Source: Lachnospiraceae bacterium (GTDB taxonomy: Bacteria; Bacillota; Clostridia; Lachnospirales; Lachnospiraceae). From it: a stretch of DNA of 64,000 bases. The notes under the pieces are model-generated. The model had not been told where the DNA came from. It made no database searches and saw nothing but the letters and a program-made list of their open reading frames with translations. Positions 52,766-61,421 of the stretch are shown piece by piece. Numbering within the stretch: the stretch's first letter is position 1; each line of letters starts with the position of its first letter. The stretch is taken from the NCBI GenBank assembly GCA_910574715.1, contig CAJTCH010000019.1, positions 1 to 64,000 of the forward strand, in the 5' to 3' direction. The translations under genes were made by a program, and so were the position numbers.

Positions 52766-53626
52766 ATGTTGATGAATATGAAGGATATTTTGGAAAAAGC
52801 AAATGAGAACAACTTTGCGATTCCGGCATTTAATATCAGCCACTATGCCATGTTCAAGGGGATCATGGAGGCGTGTGAAGAGAAGAATGCGCCGGTTATT
52901 ATCGAGATACATCCGGATGAACTTGAGCATGTGGGGGCAGAGATGGTGAAGGCAGTTACGGAGAGAGCGTACAGGTCGAGGATTCCGGTGTGTATCCATC
53001 TGGATCACTGCGGGGACTTTGGCGTGATCATCAAAGCAATCCAGTCAGGTTTCACATCTGTCATGTTTGACGGTTCTTCTCTGCCGTTTGAAGAGAATAT
53101 CGCAAACTGCCGGAAGGTCGCGGAAGCTGCGCATCCGGTCAATGTATCTGTAGAAGGGGAGCTTGGAACGATCGGATCTACGGATGCCGAGGCTGAAGCA
53201 GGTGCGAACCGGATCATCTATACGAATCCGGACGACGCGGTGAAGTTCGTTGAAGAGTCAGGGATCGATACACTGGCGATCGCGATCGGCACAAGCCATG
53301 GGCTCTATCCCAAGGGAATGAAGCCAGAGCTTAAGCTGGATCTGCTGAAAGAGATCAAGTCTAAAATCTCTGTACCGATCGTCCTTCATGGGGGCTCTAA
53401 TAATCCGGATGATGAGATCGGCAAGGCCGTGACGCTTGGCGTCAACAAAATTAACATTTCCAGTGACATAAAGGCGGCGTATTATGATAAAATGAGAGAG
53501 GTACTGGCTGACAAGTCCTTGAGAGAGCCGAATACGATCGAGCCGCCGTGTATTGCCGCTATGAAGGAAGTGGCATATCATAAGCTTGAGTTATTCCAGA
53601 CGGTGGGGAAGGCAGCTCTGTACTAA
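52766..53626 (+). CDS. Class II ketose-bisphosphate aldolase (GatY/KbaY/Fba family)
   Basis: A 286-residue zinc aldolase: FAIPAFNISHYAMFKGIMEA, ICIHLDHCGDFG-type zinc histidine, VEGELGTIGSTDAEAEAG, IGTSHGLYPKG and LHGGSNNPDDEIGKAV. SNNPD replaces the usual TGIPD loop, hinting at a substrate other than fructose 1,6-bisphosphate, perhaps tagatose or another ketose bisphosphate. It is co-transcribed with the RpiR regulator under the palindromic operator. Confidence 0.85.
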   Translation: MLMNMKDILEKANENNFAIPAFNISHYAMFKGIMEACEEKNAPVIIEIHPDELEHVGAEMVKAVTERAYRSRIPVCIHLDHCGDFGVIIKAIQSGFTSVMFDGSSLPFEENIANCRKVAEAAHPVNVSVEGELGTIGSTDAEAEAGANRIIYTNPDDAVKFVEESGIDTLAIAIGTSHGLYPKGMKPELKLDLLKEIKSKISVPIVLHGGSNNPDDEIGKAVTLGVNKINISSDIKAAYYDKMREVLADKSLREPNTIEPPCIAAMKEVAYHKLELFQTVGKAALY

Positions 53627-53653
53627 TATTATGATATAGTCGAGGTGTCCAAG

Positions 53654-54502
53654 TTGAATAAGAATGATATTCTGGAGCGAGAAGTGCTTGAGGTCATAAG
53701 AGAGCAGTACGACCATATCTTCTCCGCAGAGAAGAAGGTGGCTAATTTTGTCCTGCAGAACCCGCAGAAGACGGTGGAATGCAATGTGTCTGAGCTGGCG
53801 AAGAACAGTAAGGTCAGTGACGCGACGGTTGTACGCATGTGCCATCATATAGGCTACACCGGTTATTACCAGTTCCGAATCTCCCTTGCGAGGGATCTAG
53901 GGAAGCAGCAGTATAACAGCGTGAATCTGATCGACAGTAAGGATATGGTGGAGGCTATGTTCGGTGAATTCGCGAAAGCGATGCTTGCGATCGGTAGGCG
54001 CCTGGATCTGGAGGTGATGCGGGGATGTGTGGAGCTCCTTAAGGGCTGTAAGCAGGCCCATATCATGGCGGTAGGCAATACAAGCCCGCTGGCTCAGTAT
54101 ATGGGATTCCGCCTGGGGAGGCTTGGGATCAAGAGTACCTATAATGTAGCGCCGGAATATTTTCTGAATCATGTGAACCTCGCGGATGAAGGTGATATCC
54201 TGATCGCCATCTCTCAGTCCGGCACTTCCAAGCAGGTAGTTCAGGGGATGGAGCTTGGGAAGACGAAGGGGCTTAAGATGATAGCCATCACGGCGTTTGC
54301 CCAGTCTCCGGTGTCGGACCTGGCGGACTATGTGCTGTTGTCGGCGGGAAAGGAAGAGCCTTTTAGCTATTATAAGGATTATGCACATTTGAATGAGACG
54401 GCGGTGATCGACGCGCTGCTTAACTTTGTTACGAATGAAGAATTGATCAAGACGACACAGGCGGATAAGCTGGAGATCATATTGTCGGATAATAAGATGT
54501 AA
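53654..54502 (+). CDS. RpiR family transcriptional regulator
   Basis: About 282 residues: an N-terminal HTH_6 domain (SELAKNSKVSDATVVRMCHHIGYTGYYQF) and a C-terminal SIS domain (AVGNTSPLAQYMG, IAISQSGTSKQVVQGMELGK). I favour the TTG at 53654 with GAGG eight bases upstream over the GTG at 53645, which overlaps that site. It probably controls both GAAATAAAATTTC promoters in response to a sugar phosphate. Confidence 0.88.
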   Translation: MNKNDILEREVLEVIREQYDHIFSAEKKVANFVLQNPQKTVECNVSELAKNSKVSDATVVRMCHHIGYTGYYQFRISLARDLGKQQYNSVNLIDSKDMVEAMFGEFAKAMLAIGRRLDLEVMRGCVELLKGCKQAHIMAVGNTSPLAQYMGFRLGRLGIKSTYNVAPEYFLNHVNLADEGDILIAISQSGTSKQVVQGMELGKTKGLKMIAITAFAQSPVSDLADYVLLSAGKEEPFSYYKDYAHLNETAVIDALLNFVTNEELIKTTQADKLEIILSDNKM

Positions 54503-54518
54503 CATCGTGAATTCGAAC

Positions 54519-54547
54519 TTGAAAATTGTGTATAGGTGTGATATGAT
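54519..54547 (+). promoter_or_regulatory. Promoter of the candidate structured RNA
   Basis: TTGAAA at 54519-54524, 17-bp spacer, TATGAT at 54542-54547. Confidence 0.65.
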
Positions 54548-54553
54548 ATGCAT

Positions 54554-54660
54554 AAAATAAGGCTGTAATGCATTACGGCTTGGGCTGGTCGAAAGACCCG
54601 GGTCCATCAGCTGATGGGGAGGTTCCCCATTATTGGCGGGTATGATACCCGCCTTTTTCT
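54554..54660 (+). ncRNA. Candidate small structured RNA or leader, about 107 nt
   Basis: Between a good promoter and a strong terminator lie several hairpins: GTAATGCATTAC, GGTC-GAAA-GACC, and two competing stems, CCATC/GATGG and ATGGGGA/TCCCCAT, which share GATGG. The end is GGCGGGTA-TGA-TACCCGCC followed by TTTTT. No ORF of note is present. It is either a free-standing sRNA or an attenuating leader of the DUF3800 gene 30 bp downstream. I match it to no known riboswitch class. Confidence 0.5.
54635..54660 (+). terminator. Terminator of the candidate RNA
   Basis: GGCGGGTA pairs with TACCCGCC around TGA, followed by TTTTTCTTTT. Confidence 0.88.
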
Positions 54661-54689
54661 TTTAATATTTTAAAAAGAGAAGGTATTTT

Positions 54690-55370
54690 ATGAAGGAATT
54701 GGGGATTTTTATTGATGAATCTGGAGATTTTGGTGAATATGATTATCATTCTCCGTGGTATATAGTTACAATGGTGTTTCATGACCAGAATGTGTCCATT
54801 CAAGAACCCATGGAATATTTGGAAAAAGAGCTCTCTCTTTTAGGATTAAAGAATCACTGTATACATACAGGACCTATCATCAGAAAAGAAGAAGAATATT
54901 CGGCAATGGATTATTTGGAACGTAGAAAGATATTTAATAAGATGGTTACGTTTATGAGGCAGAGCAAAGTAAAATATAAGTCCTTTTATATTGAGAAAAA
55001 GCATATTGAAGATATTGTTGAGGCAACAGGAAAACTTTCGAAGCAAATATCGGTTTTTATCAGAGAGCATTATAGTTTTCTGCTGTCATTTGATTTGGTA
55101 AAGATATATTATGATAATGGGCAAGTGGAATTAAACAAAATCTTATCTACTTTGTTCAATGCATTTCTCCCAAGAGTAGAATTCCGAAAAGTAAAACCGT
55201 CGGATTATAGACTGTTTCAAGTAGCAGATATGATATGTACATTCGAATTGCTAAAATTAAAGATAAATAACCATACATTCTCTAAATCGGAGCAGATATT
55301 CTTTGGATCAGTCAGTGACTTGAAGAGAAACTACTTGAAAATTGTAAATAGACAGGAAATTGATTACTAG
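54690..55370 (+). CDS. DUF3800 domain protein
   Basis: A 226-residue protein with the family hallmark LGIFIDESGDFGEY at the N-terminus, HTGPIIRKEEEY in the middle and RLFQVADMICT near the end. This acidic pattern looks like a nuclease of the RNase H-like fold, which is inference. DUF3800 genes are often found in mobile or defence contexts. Base composition is much more AT-rich than the neighbours, pointing to recent acquisition as a one-gene insert. Confidence 0.8.
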   Translation: MKELGIFIDESGDFGEYDYHSPWYIVTMVFHDQNVSIQEPMEYLEKELSLLGLKNHCIHTGPIIRKEEEYSAMDYLERRKIFNKMVTFMRQSKVKYKSFYIEKKHIEDIVEATGKLSKQISVFIREHYSFLLSFDLVKIYYDNGQVELNKILSTLFNAFLPRVEFRKVKPSDYRLFQVADMICTFELLKLKINNHTFSKSEQIFFGSVSDLKRNYLKIVNRQEIDY

Positions 55371-55385
55371 GTGCAAATTCTTTTA

Positions 55386-55414
55386 TTGTTTTTTCCCCAA
55401 TTATGATATATAAT
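55386..55414 (+). promoter_or_regulatory. Promoter of the fructose-bisphosphate aldolase gene
   Basis: TTGTTT at 55386-55391, 17-bp spacer, TATAAT at 55409-55414. Confidence 0.65.
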
Positions 55415-55487
55415 AAAAAAAGTGAAAAATATAACATGCCATGAGATGTCACAGCATCCGAGGGCAGAAGGAATTGGAGGAATTCAT

Positions 55488-56351
55488 ATGTTAGTATCAG
55501 CAAAAGAGATGCTTGAAAAAGCAGTAGCAGGCCACTACGCAGTAGGACAGTTCAACATCAACAACCTTGAGTGGACGAAGGCTATCCTGACAGCAGCCGA
55601 GGAGACGAAGTCACCGGTTATCTTAGGTGTATCCGAGGGTGCAGGAAAGTACATGACCGGATTCAAGACCGTACAGGATATGGTAGCAGCGATGGTTGAC
55701 GAGATGGGAATCACTGTTCCGGTTGCTACACATCTTGATCACGGTTCCTATGATGGATGTAAGAAGTGTATCGAGGCTGGATTCACATCTATCATGTTTG
55801 ACGGCTCCAAGTATCCAATCGAAGAGAACGTTGCTAAGACCAAAGAGCTGATCGAGATCTGCCGTGAGAAGGGAATGTCTCTTGAGGCAGAGGTAGGCGC
55901 GATCGGCGGAGAAGAAGACGGTGTTGTAGGACAGGGCGAGTGTGCAGATCCGAACGAGTGTAAGATGATCGCTGATCTTGGAGTGGACATGCTGGCAGCA
56001 GGTATCGGCAACATCCATGGCAAGTATCCTGAGAACTGGGCAGGCTTAAGCTTCGAGACTCTGGATGCGATCCAGAAGCTGACAGGCGATATGCCGTTAG
56101 TTCTTCACGGCGGTACAGGTATCCCGGATGATATGATCAAGAAAGCGATCGACTTAGGCGTTGCTAAGATCAATGTTAATACAGAGTGCCAGTTGGTATT
56201 CGCAGATGCTACACGTAAGTACATCGAGGCCGGCAAGGACCTTGAAGGCAAGGGCTTCGATCCTCGTAAATTACTGAAGCCAGGCTACGAGGCAATTATT
56301 GATAAGGTAAAAGAGAAGATGGAATTATTCGGTTCAGTAGGGAAAGCGTAA
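55488..56351 (+). CDS. fba: Class II fructose-1,6-bisphosphate aldolase
   Basis: A 287-residue glycolytic aldolase: YAVGQFNINNLEWTKAIL, VATHLDHGSYDGCKKC (zinc and catalytic Asp), GAIGGEEDGVVGQGE, GIGNIHGKYP and VLHGGTGIPDDMIKKA. I use the ATG at 55488 after TTGGAGG, because the longer frame has no ribosome binding site. Codon use (AAG, GTT, CTT) suggests high expression, unlike the ketose-bisphosphate aldolase at 52766, which has a changed loop. Confidence 0.95.
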   Translation: MLVSAKEMLEKAVAGHYAVGQFNINNLEWTKAILTAAEETKSPVILGVSEGAGKYMTGFKTVQDMVAAMVDEMGITVPVATHLDHGSYDGCKKCIEAGFTSIMFDGSKYPIEENVAKTKELIEICREKGMSLEAEVGAIGGEEDGVVGQGECADPNECKMIADLGVDMLAAGIGNIHGKYPENWAGLSFETLDAIQKLTGDMPLVLHGGTGIPDDMIKKAIDLGVAKINVNTECQLVFADATRKYIEAGKDLEGKGFDPRKLLKPGYEAIIDKVKEKMELFGSVGKA

Positions 56352-56369
56352 TAAAAGTGCAATTTTTGC

Positions 56370-56398
56370 TTGCCTTTTCCGATGGATTGATGTATACT
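56370..56398 (+). promoter_or_regulatory. Promoter of the glutamine synthetase gene
   Basis: TTGCCT at 56370-56375, 17-bp spacer, TATACT at 56393-56398. Confidence 0.65.
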
Positions 56399-56416
56399 AA
56401 CAGGCGTAGACAGAAC

Positions 56417-56453
56417 AAAGGCGTTCCGACCAGAGGTCGGGGTGCCTTTTTCC
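56417..56453 (+). promoter_or_regulatory. Attenuator-like hairpin in the glutamine synthetase leader
   Basis: AAAGGC pairs with GCCTTT and, inside, CCGACC pairs with GGTCGG around AGA. A T-run follows, all within about 50 nt of the expected transcript start. This looks like a premature terminator that must be overcome for expression. Confidence 0.65.
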
Positions 56454-56478
56454 TTACATAGGAGGGAAGGTAGAAGAT

Positions 56479-58590
56479 ATGAGCGAACTTTTAAATGTAG
56501 CTGAGATATTTGGGGAAGATGTATTCAACGATAAGGTTATGCAGGAACGTTTACCCAAGAAGGTTTATAAGGATCTGAAGAAGACGATTGAAGAAGGCAA
56601 GGAGCTGAGCCTTACTACAGCCGATGTGATCGCACACGAGATGAAGGAGTGGGCGATCGAGAAAGGGGCAACCCATTATACACACTGGTTCCAGCCTCTT
56701 ACCGGAGTAACAGCGGAGAAGCATGATTCCTTCATCTCCGCGCCGATGGAGAACGGCAAGGTGCTGATGAGCTTTTCCGGTAAGGAACTGATCAAAGGCG
56801 AGCCAGATGCGTCTTCATTTCCGTCAGGGGGACTTCGGGCAACCTTCGAGGCAAGAGGATATACGGCATGGGACTGCACGTCTCCGGCGTTCGTAAGGCA
56901 TGACGCGGCGGGTGCGACGCTCTGTATTCCGACGGCGTTCTGTTCTTATACAGGAGAGGCGCTCGACCAGAAGACTCCGCTTCTGCGTTCCATGGAAGCT
57001 GTCAGTGCACAGTCATTGAGACTGATCCGTTTGTTTGGAAATACAACGTCAAAGAAGGTTACACCGTCTGTTGGACCGGAGCAGGAATATTTTCTCGTAG
57101 ACGCAGCCAAGTTTATGCAGAGAAAGGATCTGATCTATACCGGACGTACGCTTTTTGGGGCGATGCCGCCGAAGGGGCAGGAGTTAGACGATCATTACTT
57201 TGGAACCATCCGGCAGAGAATCGCAGGATTCATGAAGGATGTGAATGAAGAGCTGTGGAAGGTTGGAGTGACGGCGAAGACGCAGCATAACGAGGTTGCG
57301 CCGGCACAGCACGAGCTGGCGCCGATCTATGCGGAGGCGAATGTAGCGGTTGACCATAATCATCTGGTGATGCAGACCTTGAAGAGGGTAGCGTGCCGGC
57401 ATGGGATGAAATGTCTGCTCCATGAGAAGCCGTTTGCCGGGGTAAATGGTTCCGGTAAGCATAATAACTGGTCTCTTACGACGGACGACGGCAAGAATCT
57501 TCTTGATCCGGGCAAGACTCCCCATGAGAATATCCAGTTCCTTCTGGTGCTGACCTGTATACTGAAAGCGGTGGATGAGCATGCAGACCTGCTGCGCGAG
57601 TCTGCGGCGGATCCGGGCAATGATCACAGGCTTGGAGCGAATGAAGCGCCTCCGGCGATCATTTCGGTATTCTTAGGGGAGCAGTTGGAGGATGTATTAG
57701 AGCAGTTGATCAGCACAGGCGAGGCGACCCACAGCCTGAAGGGCGGGAAGCTGGAGACCGGCGTCAGGACGCTGCCGGATCTTGCGAAAGACGCGACAGA
57801 CCGCAACCGTACATCACCGTTTGCATTTACCGGCAATAAATTCGAGTTCCGTATGGTCGGTTCCCGTGACTCTATCGCCGGGCCGAATGTGGTATTGAAT
57901 ACGATCGTTGCAGAGGCGTTTGCAGAGGCGTGCGATGTACTGGAGAATGCGGAGGATTTCGACAAAGCGCTGCATGATCTGATCAAGAGATATGCGACCG
58001 AGCATTACAGGATCGTATTCAATGGAAATGGATATGCCGACGAGTGGGTGGAGGAGGCTGTGCGGCGCGGTCTGCCGAATATCCGCTCTATGGTTGAGGC
58101 GATCCCTGCCCTTACAACGGACAAAGCGGTTGCGATGTTCGAGAAGTTCAAAGTATTTACGAAGGCGGAACTTCAGTCCCGTGCAGAGATCAAGTATGAG
58201 AATTACGCGAAGGCGATCAATATCGAGGCACGGACCATGATCGATATGGCAAGCAAGCAGTTTATCCCGGCGGTGATCAAGTATACGAAGGAGCTTGCCG
58301 ATACGGTTCTCGCGGTAAAGGCTGCGGGTGCGGATGCTGCGGTGCAGGCTGAGCTTCTTGCGGAGATATCCGGTCTGCTTGCCGATACGAAACAGGCATT
58401 AACGCAGCTTATGAAACTCACAGATGAGGCCGCGGCGATGAATGAGGGAGAGGATCAGGCAAGATTCTATCATTTTGACGTGGTTCCTGCTATGGAAGCG
58501 CTCCGCGCGCCGGTGGATAAGCTGGAGATGATCGTTGATAAGGAAGCATGGCCGATGCCGTCTTATGGGGATCTGATCTTTGAAGTATAA
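56479..58590 (+). CDS. glnN: Glutamine synthetase type III
   Basis: A 703-residue glutamine synthetase III, joining ammonium and glutamate with ATP. The size, [14 protein letters not shown] (metal glutamates), [30 protein letters not shown] and [13 protein letters not shown] are specific to the type III group. It forms large double-ring oligomers. The leader hairpin suggests nitrogen-dependent attenuation. No other nitrogen gene is adjacent. Confidence 0.95.
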   Translation: MSELLNVAEIFGEDVFNDKVMQERLPKKVYKDLKKTIEEGKELSLTTADVIAHEMKEWAIEKGATHYTHWFQPLTGVTAEKHDSFISAPMENGKVLMSFSGKELIKGEPDASSFPSGGLRATFEARGYTAWDCTSPAFVRHDAAGATLCIPTAFCSYTGEALDQKTPLLRSMEAVSAQSLRLIRLFGNTTSKKVTPSVGPEQEYFLVDAAKFMQRKDLIYTGRTLFGAMPPKGQELDDHYFGTIRQRIAGFMKDVNEELWKVGVTAKTQHNEVAPAQHELAPIYAEANVAVDHNHLVMQTLKRVACRHGMKCLLHEKPFAGVNGSGKHNNWSLTTDDGKNLLDPGKTPHENIQFLLVLTCILKAVDEHADLLRESAADPGNDHRLGANEAPPAIISVFLGEQLEDVLEQLISTGEATHSLKGGKLETGVRTLPDLAKDATDRNRTSPFAFTGNKFEFRMVGSRDSIAGPNVVLNTIVAEAFAEACDVLENAEDFDKALHDLIKRYATEHYRIVFNGNGYADEWVEEAVRRGLPNIRSMVEAIPALTTDKAVAMFEKFKVFTKAELQSRAEIKYENYAKAINIEARTMIDMASKQFIPAVIKYTKELADTVLAVKAAGADAAVQAELLAEISGLLADTKQALTQLMKLTDEAAAMNEGEDQARFYHFDVVPAMEALRAPVDKLEMIVDKEAWPMPSYGDLIFEV

Positions 58591-58620
58591 CCGAAAGTAT
58601 AACATTAGGAAAATTTAAGA

Positions 58621-58679
58621 ACCTTGGACTTGGAATACACACAAGTATGTGATATTCTAAGTTCAAGGATTTTTGTTTC
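58621..58679 (+). terminator. Terminator after glutamine synthetase
   Basis: CCTTGGACTTGGAATA pairs imperfectly with ATATTCTAAGTTCAAGG, followed by ATTTTTG. Confidence 0.75.
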
Positions 58680-58702
58680 TTAAAATGATGTGGAGGACAC
58701 CT

Positions 58703-59158
58703 ATGACAAAATATGAGTTTTTGGAGAAGATGAGACATGCTCTGGCGAATGATCTGAGCGGTCCGATCATACAGGAGAATGTGAATTATTATGATAGTTA
58801 TATCAATGATGAGGTTCGGCAGGGAAGATCGGAGGAAGCCGTGATCGACGAACTGGGTGATCCGTGGGCGATTGCCAGGACGATCATTGAGTCGGCAGGC
58901 GGCGGGAGTGCTCAGGAAGAATATACTTACGAGCCTAGACGTCAGACTTACGGGCAGGAGCAGCAAGAGAGAGGCCGTGTCAGGGTGTACGGCTGGCAGT
59001 CCTGGTGTAAGAGGCTGATCCTTGCGCTGGGGATTCTAGGAGTGCTCATGCTGGCGGTTGCGGTGGTCGGAGGTATCTTCTCGCTTCTTGCACCGATCAT
59101 CATTCCTTTCTTGATCATACTATTTGTGCTGCGCTTGTTGGGCGGAAGACGGCGATGA
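58703..59158 (+). CDS. DUF1700-like (HAAS-type) membrane protein
   Basis: A 151-residue protein. The N-terminal half, MTKYEFLEKMRHALANDLSG...NYYDSYINDEV, resembles the helical HAAS/DUF1700 domain, with a DELGDPWAIARTIIE motif. A hydrophilic linker and two membrane segments near the C-terminus follow. Such proteins are often linked to PadR-type regulators, none of which is adjacent here. The ATG at 58703 has GGAGG upstream. Confidence 0.75.
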   Translation: MTKYEFLEKMRHALANDLSGPIIQENVNYYDSYINDEVRQGRSEEAVIDELGDPWAIARTIIESAGGGSAQEEYTYEPRRQTYGQEQQERGRVRVYGWQSWCKRLILALGILGVLMLAVAVVGGIFSLLAPIIIPFLIILFVLRLLGGRRR

Positions 59159-59228
59159 AGCGGAAGTGTGCGCTCCCGGACTGATATTGGACGGATACTG
59201 CGGATGCTGGAAAGTAACGGTAAAAAGT

Positions 59229-59263
59229 AAAAGACCGATGGGGGAGCCATCGGTCTTTTGAGG
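59229..59263. terminator. Strong bidirectional terminator
   Basis: AAAAGACCGATGG pairs with CCATCGGTCTTTT around GGGAG. Confidence 0.85.
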
Positions 59264-59400
59264 GGAGTATAAATAATTAATAAGGGGTTGTAGAAAGTGT
59301 TCTTTCTACATCACTTAGTATAATATAGTATGGAACAAAAAGCAAGATATATTTAAAAAAAACTTAAGTTTTTTCATAGATATTGGGGATGGGAAGGAAA

Positions 59401-60369
59401 ATGAAGAGATATATAGATATTTTCATGATTTTTGGGGTGGTATTGGGCTGTATTTTCCTGACAGGATGTGGCAGAATGCGACAGGAAGAGACAGAGGTAA
59501 GTAAGGAGAAGACGGACGCAGAAGAATTGGTACTCCCGGGAGATCAGGCAGAGGATCAGACCGGGGAAGAAGCTCCGCAGGGGAATGCCCAGGTGTTAGA
59601 TGGGGAGGTACTTAAGTTTGTCGATGCGTGGGGAGAATGGCATGAGGCAGAGATCAATCCTGCCGTCAGGAAGCATGATTACAACTGGTCCTGCCTTACG
59701 AATACGGAAGCGGGAATTCAGTATACGGGAGACGAGCGATATTCTATCCGCAAGGGAATAGACGTGTCGGAGCATCAGGGTGATATTGACTGGAGCCGGG
59801 TGAAGGCGGCAGGGTATGATTTTGCATTTCTGCGTATCGGGTACAGAGGATATGGAGAGCAGGGTACGCTGTGTGCGGACGCCAAATTCCAGCAGAATAT
59901 CGTGAATGCACATAATGCCGGAATTGAGGTGGGTATCTATATATTCTCCCAGGCCGTCAATGAAGAGGAGACGCTTCAGGAGGTTGAACTGGTGTTGGGA
60001 CAGCTCCAGGGACATAATCTGGAGCTTCCGGTCGTATTTGACCCGGAGCGGATCCGGGATGATACAGCCCGCACAGACAATGTGACGGGGGAGCAGTTTA
60101 CGAAGAATACGGTTCTGTTCTGCGAGAAGATGAAAGAAGCGGGTTATCAGCCCATGGTCTACAGTAATATGATCTGGGAGGCATTCGAATATGATCTGGA
60201 GGCATTGGCGGATTATCCGATCTGGTATGCGGATTATGAGCCGGCGCCGCAGACACCGTATTATTTCTCCTTCTGGCAGTATTCGGAGAAGGGAAGCGTC
60301 GACGGGATTGAAGGAAATGTGGATCTGAACGTACAGTTTTTGCCGCAGGAGTCTGCGGATGTGAATTAA
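59401..60369 (+). CDS. Glycoside hydrolase family 25 lipoprotein (lysozyme-like)
   Basis: About 322 residues. The lipoprotein signal peptide (MKRYIDIFMIFGVVLGCIFLTGCG) and an acidic linker precede a GH25 muramidase domain. GIDVSEHQGDIDWSRVKAAGYDFAFLRIGYRGY holds the first catalytic acid. ELPVVFDPERI has FDPE where FDVE or DIE is common, so an acid remains. YPIWYADYEP and FWQYSEKGSVDGIEGNVDLN close the fold. It is likely a membrane-tethered peptidoglycan hydrolase. A GTAGAAAG hairpin at about 59292-59310 lies upstream. Confidence 0.87.
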   Translation: MKRYIDIFMIFGVVLGCIFLTGCGRMRQEETEVSKEKTDAEELVLPGDQAEDQTGEEAPQGNAQVLDGEVLKFVDAWGEWHEAEINPAVRKHDYNWSCLTNTEAGIQYTGDERYSIRKGIDVSEHQGDIDWSRVKAAGYDFAFLRIGYRGYGEQGTLCADAKFQQNIVNAHNAGIEVGIYIFSQAVNEEETLQEVELVLGQLQGHNLELPVVFDPERIRDDTARTDNVTGEQFTKNTVLFCEKMKEAGYQPMVYSNMIWEAFEYDLEALADYPIWYADYEPAPQTPYYFSFWQYSEKGSVDGIEGNVDLNVQFLPQESADVN

Positions 60370-60426
60370 TGCGGGATGGAAGAAGCGTATCAGCCGGATA
60401 ATATTGAAAGGAAAGGAATTGGAATT

Positions 60427-61410
60427 ATGAAGTTTGGAATTTTAGCGCCGGGCAATATAGCCCGTAAGTTAGCGGAGGCAGCATCAGGAATCGATCAGAT
60501 CGAGAAGTACGCGGCGGCGTCCAGAGATCTTGGACGTGCGGAGGCATTTGCAGAGAAATGGGGATTCTCGCGGGCATACGGTTCTTATCGGGAACTTGCA
60601 GAAGACCCGGAGGTGGATCTGATCTATGTGGCGTCGCCTCATTCCCATCACTATGAACAAGCCAGATTATGTCTGGAGCACGGCAAGCATGTTCTGGTGG
60701 AGAAAGCATTTACCGTCAATGCAGCGCAGGCGCAGGAGTTGATCAACCTGTCGGAGGAGAAGGGGCTTCTTCTTGCGGAGGCGATCTGGCCGAGATATAT
60801 GCCGGCGCGTAAGATGATCAATGACCTGATAGAGGATGGCGTGATCGGGAAGGTGACTTCTATGACGGCGAATCTGGGCGACGCGCTGACGCACGTAGAG
60901 CGTATGGTGCGCCCGGAGCTTGCAGGCGGTGCGCTTCTGGATCTGGGCGTCTATCCGATCACTTCAGCGCTGATGCTGTTTCATGAGGAGATTGCGGATG
61001 TCACATCGACTGCGGTTATGTCGCCGGAAGGTGTAGACTGGATCAACAGCATTACTCTTACATTCGCTGATGGGAAGAAAGCTGTCCTCAACAGCAATAT
61101 GACCGCCTGTACGGATGCCAGGGCGATCATAAGCGGAGACAGCGGATACATGGAGATACGGAATATTCTTAACCCGGAAGAGATCATGATCTTCGGAAGG
61201 GACAAGAAGATGAAGGCAAGCTATCTGCCGCCGGAGCAGATCAATGGGTATGAGTACGAGGTGCTCGCGTGTATGAAAGCGATAGAAGAAGGGAAGACTG
61301 AGTGCCCGGAGATGCCCCATGCCGAGACGCTGCGGGTGATGCGGCTGCTGGATGAGATCCGCGGGCAGTGGGGGATGGTGTATCCGTGTGAAGAGAAGAA
61401 AGATAAATAA
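60427..61410 (+). CDS. Gfo/Idh/MocA family oxidoreductase
   Basis: A 327-residue NAD(P)-dependent sugar dehydrogenase-type protein: KFGILAPGNIARKLAEAA, DLIYVASPHSHHYEQARLCLEHGKHVLVEKAF (catalytic EKAF), AIWPRYMPA and GGALLDLGVYPI. The substrate is probably a cyclic sugar or trans-dihydrodiol-like compound. I use the ATG at 60427 because the upstream frame lacks a ribosome binding site. The next gene is 11 bp downstream. Confidence 0.88.
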   Translation: MKFGILAPGNIARKLAEAASGIDQIEKYAAASRDLGRAEAFAEKWGFSRAYGSYRELAEDPEVDLIYVASPHSHHYEQARLCLEHGKHVLVEKAFTVNAAQAQELINLSEEKGLLLAEAIWPRYMPARKMINDLIEDGVIGKVTSMTANLGDALTHVERMVRPELAGGALLDLGVYPITSALMLFHEEIADVTSTAVMSPEGVDWINSITLTFADGKKAVLNSNMTACTDARAIISGDSGYMEIRNILNPEEIMIFGRDKKMKASYLPPEQINGYEYEVLACMKAIEEGKTECPEMPHAETLRVMRLLDEIRGQWGMVYPCEEKKDK

Positions 61411-61421
61411 GGCGGTAGAAA

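Noticed and set aside
54554-54660. T-box, ZTP or SRP RNA
   Set aside because: The diagnostic conserved boxes of these RNAs were looked for and not found.
56417-56453. Glutamine riboswitch in the glnN leader
   Set aside because: The leader is too short and lacks the conserved three-way junction sequences. It is better described as an attenuator hairpin.
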